Shown: positions 1 to 6,698 of the stretch, piece after piece
How positions within the stretch are numbered: the first letter of the stretch is position 1
Layout of the letters: each line of letters opens with the position of its first letter
Assembly (NCBI GenBank): GCA_003142215.1
Contig: PLOT01000174.1
Span: forward strand, 1 to 36,731
DNA length: 36,731 bases
DNA from: Granulicella sp.
GTDB taxonomy: Bacteria; Acidobacteriota; Terriglobia; Terriglobales; Acidobacteriaceae
Reading direction: 5' to 3'
Made by a program: the position numbers and the translations under genes
Notes under the pieces: generated by a model
Databases searched by the model: none
Told to the model about the DNA's origin: nothing
The model's input: the letters and a program-made list of their open reading frames with translations, nothing else

Positions 1-899
1 GCCGCCTCGATCACCAGCATCCCGTTGGGCAGCACCTCCACCACCTGCCCGCCCAGCGTCGTCGTCAGGCTGGAGTTGCTCGCGCTCGCGCCCTGCGCGT
101 TCAACGCCGACGCGGAGTTCTGGTTCACCAGGTTCTGCAGCGCGTTGCCCGAGTGCAGTGTCCCGATCAGCCCGGAGATCCCCGAGTTCGCACTCGTCGC
201 CCGCGAGTTCTTCACCGTCCCATCGGTCGATGCCGCCAGGTTCTCCGACACCACCACCGAGATCAGATCGTGCGGCCGCATCGCCCGCACATCGGTCGAC
301 ATCCGCGTCAACCGGCCCGATTCCGTCCAGATCGCGCCCGAGGTCGACTGCGCGGCCTTGTTCTCCAGCCGCACGCGCGTCAGATAAGCCTCCAGCGACG
401 AGGCTGCCGGATCGCTGCCCGCGCTCAGAGGTTTCGCGTTCGGTTTGGCCTTCGTCGCCGCAGGCACCACGGTCGCCGCAGGCACCGCAGTCGCCGCGCG
501 CTCCGCAGTCGCCGCGGGCAGCGCGGTTGTTACCGGCACCGTAGCCGCTACGAGAACGATGGGAGCTGTGGACGTCTGCCCCCAGACGCTCGAAGTCATC
601 AGTAGCACCAACAGCACGCCAAACCATCCAACCATGGCTCTCGCCAATCCAACCGGTCTCAATCCATCTGGTCTCAATCCATCCGACCCCATGCCATCTG
701 GCTTCAATTCAGGCCGGGACATCGTCATCCGTCCGGGGGCCGCGCTCTCCTGGGCTGGCAGCTTTACCTGACGATTCTGCTCGACGGCCCGCGACTGCAA
801 GAACAGCCGATGCAATTCCTCTCTCTCTTCCTCCGAGCCGCACTCTTTCAGTGCTGCGTTGTAGGCATCCATCGTCATCGGCCTCAGTCGTATCTTCAT
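1..899 (-). CDS. flgH: Flagellar L-ring protein FlgH, with N-terminal extension; 3' end cut by window edge
   Basis: FlgH forms the outer-membrane L ring around the flagellar rod. Seen: the minus-strand frame is open from 899 to the left edge. It contains the FlgH signatures SGAIWTESGRL (the usual GSLW region), DLISVVVSENLAAS and VVEVLPNGMLVIEA. The start at 899 overlaps the flgA stop as ATGA and has GGAG 8 nt upstream. The first ~88 residues are hydrophilic and not FlgH-like. A signal-peptide-like stretch (MVGWFGVLLVLLMTSSVWGQ) begins only at an internal ATG at 635; other in-frame ATGs lie at 692 and 728. No lipobox cysteine is visible, although FlgH is usually a lipoprotein. It follows flgF, flgG and flgA, the usual order; flgI should lie beyond the edge. 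Family assignment is firm; which start is used in vivo is not. Confidence 0.9.
   Translation of the reverse strand, partial: MKIRLRPMTMDAYNAALKECGSEEEREELHRLFLQSRAVEQNRQVKLPAQESAAPGRMTMSRPELKPDGMGSDGLRPDGLRPVGLARAMVGWFGVLLVLLMTSSVWGQTSTAPIVLVAATVPVTTALPAATAERAATAVPAATVVPAATKAKPNAKPLSAGSDPAASSLEAYLTRVRLENKAAQSTSGAIWTESGRLTRMSTDVRAMRPHDLISVVVSENLAASTDGTVKNSRATSANSGISGLIGTLHSGNALQNLVNQNSASALNAQGASASNSSLTTTLGGQVVEVLPNGMLVIEA
645..704 (-). repeat. Four degenerate 15-bp tandem units in the flgH extension
   Basis: Units start at 645, 660, 675 and 690, each close to caatccatctggtct on the plus strand. Read as flgH they encode pentapeptides of the form (R/K)P-D-G-L/M just before the signal-peptide-like segment. 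The period is a multiple of three, so copy-number change keeps the frame. Confidence 0.75.
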
Positions 900-1459
900 C
901 GTTCCATCTCCACGTCCCCGGCTCCGCGCACAATTCCACCGATGCGTTCCACCGTCATGCCCGAGTCCTCGCTCTGCCGCGCGATCTGCACCACCACGCG
1001 CTCCCCGCCGCGCGCCGATTGCTCCACCACGCCGCTCATCTCGATGCGCACCCTCTCATCCTGCGACCAAAGCCTTACGCGATCTCCCGCATGGACCAGC
1101 AATGGCTGCACTGTCAGCGCAACCTCCTTCGTCCCGGCCACTCCATCCCGCGCCGTCGTGCCCGCTCCCGCCGCACTCCCCGCAACCGATCGCGCCGGCC
1201 ACTCCGGGTGAGCGCACGCCTGGCGCATCTCCCAACCCCGTCCAAGCAGCACATCCCACTGCCGGGCCACCACTCGATAACCCTGCGCCCCGCATCCCGC
1301 CTGCACCGCCGCGACAGCCTGAGCCTGCGCGACAGCCGTCCCTGGCCACGCGACCGCGCACCCCGCCTGCAACATTCCCGTCAGTAACATTCCTGTCAGC
1401 AACATTCCCGTCAACAACATTCCCGTCAGCAACGCAGCACTGAACCCGCCTCGCCTCAT
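896..1459 (-). CDS. flgA: Flagellar P-ring assembly chaperone FlgA
   Basis: FlgA is the periplasmic chaperone for P-ring (FlgI) assembly. Seen: 187 residues. The C-terminal SAF-like half contains VQPLLVHAGDRVRLWSQDE, a segment VRIEMSGVVEQSARGGE and a final GGIVRGAGDVEMER, matching the usual FlgA ending. ATG 1459 is chosen because GGAGG lies 6 nt upstream and the start falls 13 nt after the flgG stop; an earlier in-frame start at 1519 would overlap flgG. The N-terminus is a signal peptide whose hydrophobic core is built from LTGML repeats. The stop overlaps the flgH start (ATGA), implying translational coupling. It is a little shorter than the typical ~220 residues. Confidence 0.88.
   Translation of the reverse strand: MRRGGFSAALLTGMLLTGMLLTGMLLTGMLQAGCAVAWPGTAVAQAQAVAAVQAGCGAQGYRVVARQWDVLLGRGWEMRQACAHPEWPARSVAGSAAGAGTTARDGVAGTKEVALTVQPLLVHAGDRVRLWSQDERVRIEMSGVVEQSARGGERVVVQIARQSEDSGMTVERIGGIVRGAGDVEMER
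1371..1430 (-). repeat. Four 15-bp tandem repeats encoding LTGML in the FlgA signal peptide
   Basis: Units begin at 1371, 1386, 1401 and 1416. Each is aacattcccgtcagc with at most two changes. On the minus strand they encode repeated L-T-G-M-L, forming the hydrophobic core of the FlgA signal peptide. Confidence 0.9.
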
Positions 1460-1472
1460 CGCCAGCCTCCAA

Positions 1473-2261
1473 TCACCGCACCATGCCGTTGATCTGCGAG
1501 TACATGTCGTCGGCCACATGCACCACCTTCGAGTTGCTCTCGTACGCCCGCTGCGCCAGGATCATGTTGACGAACTCGGCCACCACATCCACGTTCGAGT
1601 TCTCCAGATAGCCCTGCTGCAGCATCCCCATTCCGCTGCTTCCTCCCGGCACGTCCGTGATCGCGTTGCCCGACGACGAGGTCGGCTGTAGCAGGTTTCC
1701 CCCCAGCGAGTTCAGCCCCCCCGGATTGGGGAACGTCGCCAACTGGATCGTCCCCAACTGGCTCGACACCGTCTGCCCCGGCAGCGTCGCCGATACGACG
1801 CCGTACTCCGAGATCGTCACATTCGTCGCATTCGATGGAATCGTCACCGCCGGCAGCAGTTGATTCCCGTTGGCATCCGTCACCACCCCAGCGTTGTTCA
1901 TGTTGAAGTTCCCATCGCGCGTATAGGCGATCGTCCCGTTGGGCAACTGCACCTGGAAGAACCCCGCCCCCTGGATCGCAAGGTCCAGTTGGTTCCCCGT
2001 CTGGGTGAAGTCGCCCTGAGTCATAATCACCTCGCTCGCGGTCGATTTGGTCCCAAGTCCGATCTGCAGTCCCGCAGCGGTCGTCGACGTGCTCGCCGCC
2101 GATCCTGGAGCCACCAGGTTCTGGTAGATCATGTCCTCGAACTGCATCTTGCGACTGCGAAAACCCGATGTCGCCGAGTTCGCCAGATTGTTGGCCACCG
2201 TATCCAGGTTGGCCTGCTGTGCGCTCATCCCGCTTGCCGCCGTGTACAATGCTCGTATCAT
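1473..2261 (-). CDS. flgG: Flagellar distal rod protein FlgG
   Basis: FlgG builds the distal rod of the flagellar axle. Seen: 262 residues (E. coli FlgG is 260). The N-terminal rod signature MIRALYTAASGMSAQQANLD is followed by TVANNLANSATSGF. The core contains GDFTQTGNQLDLAIQGAGFF and YTRDGNFNMN. The C-terminus has the SNVDVVAEFVNMILAQRAYE heptad region that coils with the N-terminus in axial proteins. The ATG at 2261 has an AGGGAG-like ribosome site about 6 nt upstream. It lies between flgF and flgA, as in many flagellar operons. Confidence 0.97.
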   Translation of the reverse strand: MIRALYTAASGMSAQQANLDTVANNLANSATSGFRSRKMQFEDMIYQNLVAPGSAASTSTTAAGLQIGLGTKSTASEVIMTQGDFTQTGNQLDLAIQGAGFFQVQLPNGTIAYTRDGNFNMNNAGVVTDANGNQLLPAVTIPSNATNVTISEYGVVSATLPGQTVSSQLGTIQLATFPNPGGLNSLGGNLLQPTSSSGNAITDVPGGSSGMGMLQQGYLENSNVDVVAEFVNMILAQRAYESNSKVVHVADDMYSQINGMVR

Positions 2262-2293
2262 CGCCCGCTCCCTCTTGCTCCGCTTCCCGCTGA

Positions 2294-2317
2294 CCCCTTA
2301 CCCCTTACCCCTTACCC
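2294..2317. repeat. Short tandem repeat (ccccTTA)n between flgF and flgG
   Basis: Three perfect 7-bp units (ccccTTA) plus a partial copy fill the gap between the flgG start and the flgF stop. A related sequence recurs as two 14-bp copies at 3982-4009. Function unknown. Confidence 0.7.
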
Positions 2318-2328
2318 CTGTCTTTCCG

Positions 2329-3081
2329 CTAGACCCGCCCAAGTTCCTCCGTCGCCGTCTTGTCGAAGTCGTTGTAAAACACGCTCAACGCCTTCTGCAT
2401 CATCTCTCCCTGGCGCTGCACCAGGATCAGTTGCATCGTCCCATGCACCGCGTCCAGGTTCGCTCCCTCCAGCGCGCCCTGCTCCACCGGCGCCGACACC
2501 ACCGCCGGCTGCACTCCATCGGGCGCAGCGAACCGGTTTGTCCCCTGCGCCATCAGCTCTGTCCCGGCGGGAAATCCGAAAACGCCAACCTGTCCGGCAA
2601 TCGCGCTCACCCCTGCGCTCGTCACCGAGACGCTCCCGTCCGGCCCCACGTTGATCGTGCCGCTGGGAATCGTGATCGCCTGACCGCCGACGTCCAGCAC
2701 CGGCTCGCCCTCCGCCGTCTGGAGCACTCCCGTATCGGAGCGCAGAAACGCCCCATCCCGCGTATATTGCACGCCCTGGGCCGATTGAATCGCAAAAAAC
2801 CCCGGCCCGTTCAGCGCCATGTCCAGCGGATTGCCCGTCGCCGTCACGGTGCCCTGTCCCAGATCGATCCGGTTTCCGCCCAGCACGCCGAAGTCGTTGA
2901 CCGCGTCGCCCACCTGCGAGGGAGACTCCTCGTTCTCACTGCCCGCCAGAACGCTGCGGAAGTAGTCCCGCTGCGCGCGAAATCCCACCGTCCCGGCGTT
3001 CGCCAGATTGTTGGCTGCCGTATCCAGCGCCTGCGTCCGCGCCAGCAACCCGGTGTATGCGGCATAGAGCCCACTGTCCAT
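2329..3081 (-). CDS. flgF: Flagellar proximal rod protein FlgF
   Basis: FlgF is a proximal rod subunit. Seen: about 250 residues, starting MDSGLYAAYTGLLARTQALD, followed by TAANNLANAGTVGFRAQRDY. The middle has GNPLDMALNGPGFFAIQ and YTRDGAFLRSDTG. The end has GANLDAVHGTMQLILVQRQGE. It is distinct from, but paralogous to, the neighbouring FlgG. ATG 3081 is preferred because family members begin M-D-x-x-L-Y; a TTG at 3093 is in frame but would lie upstream of the predicted transcription start. No Shine-Dalgarno sequence is visible, so translation may be leaderless or nearly so. It heads the flgF-flgG-flgA-flgH block. Confidence 0.93.
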   Translation of the reverse strand: MDSGLYAAYTGLLARTQALDTAANNLANAGTVGFRAQRDYFRSVLAGSENEESPSQVGDAVNDFGVLGGNRIDLGQGTVTATGNPLDMALNGPGFFAIQSAQGVQYTRDGAFLRSDTGVLQTAEGEPVLDVGGQAITIPSGTINVGPDGSVSVTSAGVSAIAGQVGVFGFPAGTELMAQGTNRFAAPDGVQPAVVSAPVEQGALEGANLDAVHGTMQLILVQRQGEMMQKALSVFYNDFDKTATEELGRV

Positions 3082-3093
3082 GCCGTGGTTCAA

Positions 3094-3111
3094 TGCACGT
3101 CGCGTGCCAAT
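3094..3111 (-). promoter_or_regulatory. Sigma-54 type promoter of flgF
   Basis: On the minus strand the sequence reads ATTGGCACGCGACGTGCATT, matching TGGCACG-N4-TTGCW at all positions except one T in the -12 box, with the correct GG-to-GC spacing. Taking the C of TGC as -12 puts +1 near 3083, two bases before the flgF ATG. Confidence 0.65.
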
Positions 3112-3516
3112 GAATGGATTGTCAGGTTAGAACGATGCAACGTGTGCGCAACTTTCGATCCGTTGCCGTTGCCTGTCTATTTTGTTTGTCATTCCGCAGC
3201 GCAGCCTATACCCCGTCATCCCGACCGGAAAGAATATGAATCCGTCATCCCGACCGGAGGCGGCGTACTTTGCCGCCGCAGTGGAGGGACCCCCGCATTT
3301 CGTCGTTGCCGTTGCCTGTTCTTCGTTGTTGCCAGTCCCTGCTCGTCTGATTCTGCGCAGCCCACGGAAGTCGTCATTCCCCCCACGAGCCGTCATTCTG
3401 GCGCAGCCAGAATCTCCGTATTGGCCCTTGCCCTTGCTCTTGCCGGTCGCCGCCCGCTCCATCCTCATACCACACAGCTCATAGCCCATAGCTCGAACCG
3501 GAATAATCGCCGGGTG

Positions 3517-3555
3517 CCCCATCTTCGCCGCAGTCTCATCGCGGCTAAGGTGGGG
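3517..3555. repeat. Hairpin-forming intergenic repeat, copy 1
   Basis: ccccatcttcgccgc (3517-3531) pairs with gcggctaaggtgggg (3541-3555) at 13 of 15 positions around a 9-nt loop. The preceding cgggtg is shared with copy 2. Confidence 0.7.
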
Positions 3556-3567
3556 CCTTACCGGGTG

Positions 3568-3601
3568 CCCCATCCATCGCAGTCTTATCGCGATGGGTGG
3601 G
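3568..3601. repeat. Hairpin-forming intergenic repeat, copy 2
   Basis: ccccatccatcgc (3568-3580) pairs imperfectly with gcgatgggtggg (3590-3601). It shares cgggtgccccat and the loop agtctta/catcg with copy 1, about 50 bp away, so the two look like diverged copies of one REP-like element. Confidence 0.65.
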
Positions 3602-3733
3602 ATTCGACCCCCCGCAAAAACCCCAGCAAATCCCCTTGTCAAGACCCTCGAAGCCCCAAATTCCACCTAACTAACACCAACCAAACCACTTACCCAATAA
3701 AAATAGTTGGCATACTAGTTTCCCTCCACGGCG

Positions 3734-3739
3734 TATAAT
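3734..3739 (+). promoter_or_regulatory. Possible -10 box of the relic gene
   Basis: A perfect TATAAT lies in an AT-rich island unlike the GC-rich surroundings. A TTGGCA lies upstream but 21 nt away, which is too far for a standard sigma-70 promoter, so this is tentative. It would drive the relic reading frame at 3943. Confidence 0.35.
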
Positions 3740-3765
3740 TAAATCAGTAAGCAAAACCACCGAAA

Positions 3766-3786
3766 GACCCGGCCAACCGCCGGGCC
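3766..3786. terminator. GC-rich hairpin, possible bidirectional terminator
   Basis: gacccggc (3766-3773) pairs with gccgggcc (3779-3786) around ccaac, giving an 8-bp stem with one G-T pair. On the minus strand it is followed by TTTCGGTGGTTTT, a weak U-rich tail. It could end transcription of the MshEN gene block before flgF, or be a leader hairpin of the relic gene. Confidence 0.4.
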
Positions 3787-3833
3787 TTCGCATTTAACGC
3801 ACCAGTGGCCAGCGGCCCTCAACCATGACCACG

Positions 3834-3887
3834 AAGTCCAGACTAAGTCCAGACTTAAACCAGACTAAGTCCAGACAAGTCCAGACT
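3834..3887. repeat. Five 11-bp near-palindromic tandem repeats (aagtccagact)
   Basis: Units at 3834, 3845, 3856 (degenerate: taaaccagact), 3867 (10 bp) and 3877. Each unit contains AGTC-CA-GACT, a near-palindrome, and the 11-bp period is about one helical turn. This looks like an array of operators on one DNA face. It lies 56 bp upstream of a ribosome site and ATG at 3943. Confidence 0.8.
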
Positions 3888-3942
3888 TAACATGCCTTTT
3901 TTGAAGACTTTAGTATTTTTTCGCACACAAAGGAAAATCCGC

Positions 3943-4226
3943 ATGACCGAAGCAAACAAAACCACCCGGTTCTTCGCCTTTACTGACCCCTTACCACTGA
4001 CCCCTTACCACTGCCTCTTCGCCTTTTATACGTCTCACGCGCTTAGCGCGAGCTTAACCAGCACGTTTTGAATACTTTACGCTATTACCACCGGGGGGTA
4101 CACGCCATGACTGGCGCAATCGGGACCGCACCGGCCAACCCAGCTTCGCCCTCTGAACCCGCGCCCAAGCGCTTCCAGTGCCGCCGATTGCCCTGCCTGT
4201 GTGCCGTCTGTGAGAGGAAAGCATGA
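3943..4226 (+). pseudogene. Remnant of a small plus-strand gene
   Basis: Two short frames remain. One runs 3943-4071 (42 aa, starts MTEANKTTRFFAF) with AAGGA about 8 nt before its ATG. The other runs 4107-4226 (39 aa) with APKRFQCR near its middle and cysteines after it. The first is interrupted by two 14-bp direct copies of actgaccccttacc (3982-4009). I recall a multi-copy acidobacterial family of small proteins that begin with a variable segment followed by KRFQCRH and end in a Cys/His-rich tail; this looks like a decayed copy. That link is from memory and unproven. Together with the -10 box and the repeat array upstream it forms a degraded element on the strand opposite the flagellar genes. 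Confidence 0.35.
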
Positions 4227-4228
4227 GT

Positions 4229-5188
4229 TCACTGTTCGTATCCCACCGTATAAATGCGGTCCACAACATCTTCCTTCGTCGCGGGAACGCCTCCATCGCG
4301 GGTGCTCATCGCGCCCATCTCCAGCCACATTCGCAGCCAGTAGAACCGATGCACCCGGACCAGCCGCGACGCCCTCGGCTTCAGCTTGCCCAGCGCCAGC
4401 GTTATTTTGCCCGATATGGACTCGATGTCCGGTACCTGTTCGAACGCCGCATCCACAAAGTCGCACTCGCGCAGACGCCGCCACGCTGTCTTCAACTGCC
4501 CTCCGTCGACCAGCCCGCTCTCCACCTTCAGCCCGCTCATGCGCTCCATGGCGAATGCCGCCGAAGCATCCATCTGGTCTTCAAACGCCAGATAAAGGAT
4601 GCGTCCCCCCGCGATCCGAAGCGGCAGCATTCCCACTCTCTTCACCAGTTCCCTGGGCGCAAGCAGGGCCATCGCCGCCGGATCGAATCCCTCCATCGGC
4701 AACACCGGGCAGTTCCACTGCAAACCCAGTGCGCGCGTGACACGTTCTTCCTTCAGCCCGCACTCAGCCACCAGCCAGCTTCCAATCCGGCCGCGTCCTG
4801 CACGCCGCTGCGCATCGAGCGCATGTTGCAATTGCGGCTGGGTGATCAGTCCCTGCGCCAGCAGGACCAGCCCAAGAGGGACCCGATGCAGATGCTGCCG
4901 GTCCTCTTCGGCAACGGCACTGTCCCCCAGCTCCCGCCGTACCGCGGCCTCCACCAAAGTCTGCACGCATTCGGCGCTGCATCCCCAGTGCCCTTCAAAC
5001 ACTGGCCGCCGCCGATCCTTCAACAACCTCAGCCAGCCTCGGGTACACGCCGGATTGCCGCACCCAGCCCGCTCGTTCCCCCATGCCGCAGCCCCATGTA
5101 CGTCACGCTCAGGCGCCGCACCCGCTGCGCCCGATGGCCGGTACACATCCCTCCCGATCTCCATCTTCATACCCAACCGATTCGCCAT
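4229..5188 (-). CDS. Zinc-ribbon + MshEN domain protein, putative c-di-GMP effector
   Basis: Seen: 319 residues. The N-terminus has CGNPAC (C43, C48) and GCSAEC (C70, C74), spaced like a zinc ribbon. From about residue 102 to 240 there is a domain like the N-terminal domain of type II secretion / MshE ATPases: PLGLVLLAQGLITQPQLQHA, then RIGSWLVAECGLKEERVTRA and NCPVL. This two-motif pattern is the MshEN fold, which binds cyclic di-GMP in MshE. No Walker motifs follow, so it is not an ATPase. ATG 5188 has AGAGG 5 nt upstream; an in-frame GTG at 5194 is less likely. It is the last gene after fliM and fliN, so a role as c-di-GMP sensor acting on the motor or export apparatus is an attractive inference. 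The first RLG motif is changed to PLG. Confidence 0.75.
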   Translation of the reverse strand: MANRLGMKMEIGRDVYRPSGAAGAAPERDVHGAAAWGNERAGCGNPACTRGWLRLLKDRRRPVFEGHWGCSAECVQTLVEAAVRRELGDSAVAEEDRQHLHRVPLGLVLLAQGLITQPQLQHALDAQRRAGRGRIGSWLVAECGLKEERVTRALGLQWNCPVLPMEGFDPAAMALLAPRELVKRVGMLPLRIAGGRILYLAFEDQMDASAAFAMERMSGLKVESGLVDGGQLKTAWRRLRECDFVDAAFEQVPDIESISGKITLALGKLKPRASRLVRVHRFYWLRMWLEMGAMSTRDGGVPATKEDVVDRIYTVGYEQ

Positions 5189-5263
5189 CGACACCTCTAT
5201 CCCGGTCCACCGGCCACCTGCGCATCTGCCGGCCGCTCTCTGCCTGCCCCAGCCTCTACCCTC

Positions 5264-5581
5264 CTAGAACAGGCACCGTATGCTCTCCAGCCGCATCTGC
5301 GGTTCCGCCACTTCGGTCACCAACAGGGCAAAGTTGCCATTGACGATCACCACCTCGCCGCGGGCCATAATCCTGTCGCCAACCACCAGGTCCACCGGCT
5401 CTGCGACCTGCCGGTCGAGTTCCAGCACGTCTCCCGGCCCAAAGGCCAGTACCTCCTTCAGCGGCATCTCGCGAGAGCCAAACTGAAGCGTTGCGTCAAG
5501 CTCGATCTCCAGCAAAAGATCTCTCGCGGAAACCGCTGCCGGCTCCTGTTCTCCCGCCTGTTCTGCAATCGGTTCATCCAT
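5264..5581 (-). CDS. fliN: Flagellar motor switch protein FliN
   Basis: FliN forms the lower C ring and docks the export ATPase complex. Seen: 105 residues. A short acidic leader is followed by a SpoA domain: LLLEIELDATLQFGSREMPL, then EVLAFGPGDVLELD, PVDLVVGDRIMARGEVVIVN and the end of the fold. ATG 5581 has GGAGG 8 nt upstream. It follows fliM by 81 nt, the usual order. A second SpoA/FliN-like gene lies at 12500-12835. Confidence 0.93.
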   Translation of the reverse strand: MDEPIAEQAGEQEPAAVSARDLLLEIELDATLQFGSREMPLKEVLAFGPGDVLELDRQVAEPVDLVVGDRIMARGEVVIVNGNFALLVTEVAEPQMRLESIRCLF

Positions 5582-5662
5582 CTTCCGTTCCTCCCGTCAG
5601 TTCATCCGTGCCGCAGGGTCAGATCTCGCCCGCTCTTGCGCGGCCTTCCGCCGATGTCTTGT

Positions 5663-6655
5663 CTAATCCATGCCCTGGCGTTGCGCGTCGTCCGTGTGTC
5701 CCTTCACCTGTGCGCCGCGATGTTCTCCGGAACGCACCGGCTGCGCATGAAAGATGGCGAGGCCACCCACCCGGAGCTCTGCCATGGCTTGACGCGGCAA
5801 CGGCAGCCGCAACACAGCGCCCGGCGCCATATCCGCCAAGACCCGCGCGTTCAAGTGCATGGTTGGAAACTGGAGCATAGCGCCAAACTGTGCCTCCTCC
5901 ATCAGGCTGGCCATCCTGGCGCGCGCCTCCGGCGTCCGTCGCCTCGGCCTGTCCCGCTCTGCAATCAGCCTGCGAAGAGTGGTATTCAACACCACCGCGG
6001 GCAGACAAAGATTCAGCGTCCCCTGCGCCTCCGGCATGCGTATCTCAAAGCTCATGCACAGCGTCTTCTCACTGAGCGGCATCAGCCGGGACACCTCCGC
6101 TTCCGGCTCTCTCCGTTCAAGCGCGAACTTCAACCCCACCGGTTGCCACGCGATCTTCAACTCGCGCACCACGATCTCCATCACCGATAGAAGGATGTCT
6201 TCTTCGATGTCCGTCGACTTGCGCAACGGCGCGGACCGGCCCACCCCGCCCAAAAGCAGATCGACCATCGGCGGCGCCATGGCCAGATCCATCTGCAGCA
6301 CACCCAATGCATCCAGCGGGTCCAGCCGCACCGAACACACATAGGCCAGCTCCGGTATCCGTTCCGTGAACTCCGAGTAAACCAGTTGTTCGGCCGAAAC
6401 CAGAGTCGTTCCGAACTCCGTACGCAGCCACGCACCCATGTTATGGGTCAGGTTGCGCGCAAACAGATCGTTCACCGTGCTGATCGCCTGCATCTGTTCC
6501 TGGTTGATCTGGCCCGCGCGATTGAAGTTGTACGCCGCATGTTTTCGCTCCGGCGTCGCCTCCTCCGATAGCGCTGCCACCTCTTCCTTCGCGGTATTTT
6601 CCCGGGACGACGCGAACATCGAGTCGATCTCGCTCTGGTCCAGATGCTTCTCCAT
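5663..6655 (-). CDS. fliM: Flagellar motor switch protein FliM
   Basis: FliM binds phosphorylated CheY and connects FliG to FliN in the switch. Seen: 330 residues. The CheY-binding peptide is at the very N-terminus (LDQSEIDSMF, residues 5-14). A middle domain follows with NLTHNMGAWLRTEF and LLLGGVGRSAPL (the GGxG segment that contacts FliG). A C-terminal SpoA-like domain ends the protein. ATG 6655 has GGAGG 6 nt upstream. It sits after flhA rather than before fliO as in enteric clusters. The presence of the CheY-binding motif implies chemotactic control by genes outside the window. Confidence 0.95.
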   Translation of the reverse strand: MEKHLDQSEIDSMFASSRENTAKEEVAALSEEATPERKHAAYNFNRAGQINQEQMQAISTVNDLFARNLTHNMGAWLRTEFGTTLVSAEQLVYSEFTERIPELAYVCSVRLDPLDALGVLQMDLAMAPPMVDLLLGGVGRSAPLRKSTDIEEDILLSVMEIVVRELKIAWQPVGLKFALERREPEAEVSRLMPLSEKTLCMSFEIRMPEAQGTLNLCLPAVVLNTTLRRLIAERDRPRRRTPEARARMASLMEEAQFGAMLQFPTMHLNARVLADMAPGAVLRLPLPRQAMAELRVGGLAIFHAQPVRSGEHRGAQVKGHTDDAQRQGMD

Positions 6656-6698
6656 CCCATTCCTCCAAATCCTTGTTTACACTCAGCCGTGGTAAATT

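Larger units (their letters stand above)
3127..3666. other. Non-coding patch of intergenic repeats (spurious ORF on minus strand)
   Basis: An open frame of 179 codons exists here on the minus strand, but its composition is repeat-like and I recognise no domain. The DNA contains gtcatcccgaccgga twice (near 3211 and 3246), a cagctcatagcccatagctc motif at 3475-3494, and two hairpin repeats beginning cgggtgccccat. This resembles repeat-derived false genes common in acidobacterial annotations. I see no real gene. Confidence 0.6.

Noticed and set aside
2131-3738. 535-codon plus-strand frame
   Set aside because: Antisense to flgF and the end of flgG; Arg/His-rich shadow of GC-rich coding with no domain.
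3735-3800. c-di-GMP (GEMM) riboswitch near caccgaaagaccc
   Set aside because: A GAAA and a GC stem are present, but the conserved GGCAAACC and GACGCAAAGCC parts are missing or misplaced.
4223-6190. 655-codon plus-strand frame
   Set aside because: Antisense to the MshEN gene, fliN and fliM; repetitive His/Arg/Pro composition typical of shadow frames.
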